Positions 4,453 to 5,768 of a DNA stretch of 5,768 nucleotides are shown here, piece after piece. The notes beneath the pieces are model-generated. The model did no database searches and was not told where the DNA came from. It was given only the letters and a program-made list of their open reading frames with translations. Location: positions 1 through 5,768 of the forward strand of contig DATKMG010000569.1 in the NCBI GenBank assembly GCA_035541995.1. Direction: 5' to 3'. The position numbers were made by a program, and so were the translations under genes. How positions within the stretch are numbered: the stretch's first letter is position 1; each line of letters begins with the position of its first letter. This DNA comes from DATKMG01 sp035541995. GTDB lineage: Bacteria > Acidobacteriota > Terriglobia > Versatilivoradales > Versatilivoraceae.

Positions 4453-5240
4453 TTCTCTGCTCTCAGCGCTTCCAGAATTGAACTCACCGTTTGAATCAAT
4501 TCCTCTCTTTCAACGTTGGTCTTGCTGAATTTTATCTCCAGGGAAAAATCCCGTGTTGGCGGACGGAATCGAAAAACGTAATTTCTGGGTCGAGGCTTTT
4601 CCCCTCGAAGCCTCTCTTGGCGAGCCTCATCACGGGATACTTCTCCTCGAGCGAAGCGATGGACCAGTTCGATCATTTTCACCCGGGAAGATTGCCGAGC
4701 CACCTGCAGTAGCATGGATTTACTGTTGACCTGGGCATCCAGGCACATTTGTCGGACATCCGGGGGGATGGTGTTCAGACTTAGAGTCTCGGTGACGGAA
4801 GAACGGGCCTTGCTTATCCGTTCCGCAATCTGCTCGTGCGTGTATCCGAAGCGGTCAATCAGCGACTGTAAGCCTTCCGCCTCTTCGAACGCTGTCAGGT
4901 CCTTACGCTGCAAGTTCTCGATCAGAGCAATTTCAGCCACCTCGGCATCATCCACGTCTTTCTCAATACATGGGATCTCAGTCAACCCGGCGGCCAGACT
5001 CGCTCGGTACCGCCGTTCCCCGGAGATGATCATAAATTTGCTATTCACCCGGTCCAGCCGTACCAGGATGGGTTCCAAGACCCCTTTTTCCGTGATGGAT
5101 GCAATGAGGTCGGTCAGATCCCCCACCATCTGGCGGGGTTGGTCGGGATTCACCTCAAGTCGGTCTATCGGGACCATCCGTCCCACTGGCGCGCCAGTGC
5201 GGAGGCTTAGTTCGTCGACATAGTGGAAGTCATGACGCAT
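4446..5240 (-). CDS. parB: ParB/Spo0J-family partition protein (CTP-dependent clamp type)
   Basis: This 264-residue protein has the ParB core. VPIDRLEVNPDQPR (23-36) is the N-terminal box. GERRYRAS (74-81) is the arginine-rich box that in ParB/Noc proteins binds CTP and triggers clamp closure. ALIENLQRKDLTAFEEAEG (105-123) is the third conserved block. A helix-turn-helix covers about 131-156 (YTHEQIAERISKARSSVTETL) and should read a parS-type site. The C-terminal part (220-264) begins with YVFRFRPP, followed by the strand FSLEIKF and a helical end, in place of the more usual dimerisation tail; I recall this variant from Acidobacteria. The frame is open upstream to 5573, but that part only shadows parA. 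The ATG at 5240 overlaps the parA end by 11 bases and lacks a clear ribosome-binding site, implying coupled translation. An ATG at 5177 (residue 22) is a weaker alternative. It should load on DNA and stimulate the ParA ATPase. Confidence 0.93.
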   Translation of the reverse strand: MRHDFHYVDELSLRTGAPVGRMVPIDRLEVNPDQPRQMVGDLTDLIASITEKGVLEPILVRLDRVNSKFMIISGERRYRASLAAGLTEIPCIEKDVDDAEVAEIALIENLQRKDLTAFEEAEGLQSLIDRFGYTHEQIAERISKARSSVTETLSLNTIPPDVRQMCLDAQVNSKSMLLQVARQSSRVKMIELVHRFARGEVSRDEARQERLRGEKPRPRNYVFRFRPPTRDFSLEIKFSKTNVEREELIQTVSSILEALRAEKW

Positions 5241-5768
5241 TTTGACGGTGATGGGCAAGCCGCTTTTCTTGGGCACGTTCCAATACCTCTTCGGAAAGTT
5301 TAAAGTATTCGACGGCCCCGCTGGAGTGGGGCGCAAAAGAGAAGATGGATTCTTTGTAGGCCGGACTTTCTTCCAATCGAACATTCTTGGAAATGATCGT
5401 CTTGAAAACTCTGGAGCCAAATACTGTTTTAATTTGTCGATGAATATCCTTGCCCAGCACCGTCCGCTTGTCATGGAGGGTGACCAAGACCCCGAGCATT
5501 TGCAGATCCGGATTAGGCCGGGCCTTGACTCGCTCCACAGTTTCCAACAGATCGTCGGTCCCTTCCAATGCAAAATAGGAAGACTGGATTGGGATTAGGA
5601 GGTGAGTACAGGCAACCAAGGCATTGACCGTAATCAAACCCAGGGTTGGAGGAGTATCAATTACTATAAACTCATATTCCGCACGGGTTGCCCCGAGACG
5701 ATCTTTCAACCGGAAGGGGGCATCAAACTCCCCGACTAAGTTCCCCTCCAGTTTGGCCAGGGCAATGC
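5230..5768 (-). CDS. parA: ParA-family partition ATPase, 5' end outside the window
   Basis: The C-terminal 178 residues of a ParA/Soj ATPase are visible; the frame runs unbroken off the right edge, so the P-loop (KGGVGKTT type) and start codon are not seen. Present are the Walker B-like strand FIVIDTPPTLG, the following ITVNALVACTHLLIPIQSSY block that in ParA leads to the conserved 'P-x-x-x-x-x-A-L-x-G' helix (here FALEGTDDLL), a switch-like TLHDKRTVLGKDI, and the family's end signature ISKNVRLEESPAYKESIF followed by SSGAVEYFKLSEEVLER. ParA dimers bind DNA non-specifically with ATP and are released by ParB, moving ParB-parS complexes. The stop TGA (5230-5232) lies within the parB start region, an 11-base overlap. 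A TTG at 5709 is only an internal Leu codon, since family sequence (LEGNLVGEFDAP) continues upstream. Whether this is the main chromosomal Soj or an accessory copy cannot be told without its flank. Confidence 0.95.
   Translation of the reverse strand, partial: IALAKLEGNLVGEFDAPFRLKDRLGATRAEYEFIVIDTPPTLGLITVNALVACTHLLIPIQSSYFALEGTDDLLETVERVKARPNPDLQMLGVLVTLHDKRTVLGKDIHRQIKTVFGSRVFKTIISKNVRLEESPAYKESIFSFAPHSSGAVEYFKLSEEVLERAQEKRLAHHRQNAS

Noticed and set aside
4714..5223. 169-residue plus-strand frame opposite parB
   Set aside because: Antisense shadow of the well-conserved ParB core, rich in Arg and Ser as such shadows often are.
5241..5573. Upstream extension of the parB frame by 111 residues
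   Set aside because: The stretch is antisense-free but lies wholly within parA in another frame on the same strand, and shows no ParB-family sequence. The ParB boxes begin only after 5240.

Overview
The window is bacterial and looks like a chromosomal segment from a soil-type member of the Acidobacteriota. That placement is an inference from memory of families, not a search. It rests on a Tat-exported sugar-phosphate-isomerase-like protein, a roughly 150-residue conserved hypothetical and a secreted hypothetical with a 'WLAPxLNCFPL' motif, all of which I associate with that phylum, plus a ParB with an unusual C-terminus. I see no phage, insertion-sequence, CRISPR, rRNA or tRNA signature.

Left half, plus strand. 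A 41-residue single-span membrane protein (136-261) shares ATGA with a 91-residue GlsB/YeaQ/YmgE-like membrane protein (258-533). Next come a complete Tat-signal TIM-barrel protein of the sugar phosphate isomerase/epimerase family (613-1479) and a helical conserved hypothetical (1600-2052) with a strong ribosome-binding site. A 314-base gap (2053-2366) separates convergent genes and holds a perfect 9-bp inverted repeat but no gene.

Right half, minus strand, in transcription order. A parA gene is cut by the right edge. It overlaps parB by 11 bases, and parB overlaps a small CxxC-CxxC zinc-ribbon-like gene through ATGGTAA. This looks like a tightly coupled three-gene unit. A 172-base spacer then carries a strong, nested inverted repeat (4057-4117) and a small hairpin over the possible ribosome-binding site of the next gene. 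That gene encodes a secreted hypothetical protein (3273-3998). A complete short-chain dehydrogenase/reductase (2367-3164) follows.

The ParA/ParB pair probably acts in DNA segregation or positioning. The zinc-ribbon protein is a candidate accessory factor because of its coupling to parB. The left genes have no evident functional link to the right ones. The parAB plus zinc-ribbon arrangement and the 4057-4117 structure most deserve a second look; nothing here proves a new system.
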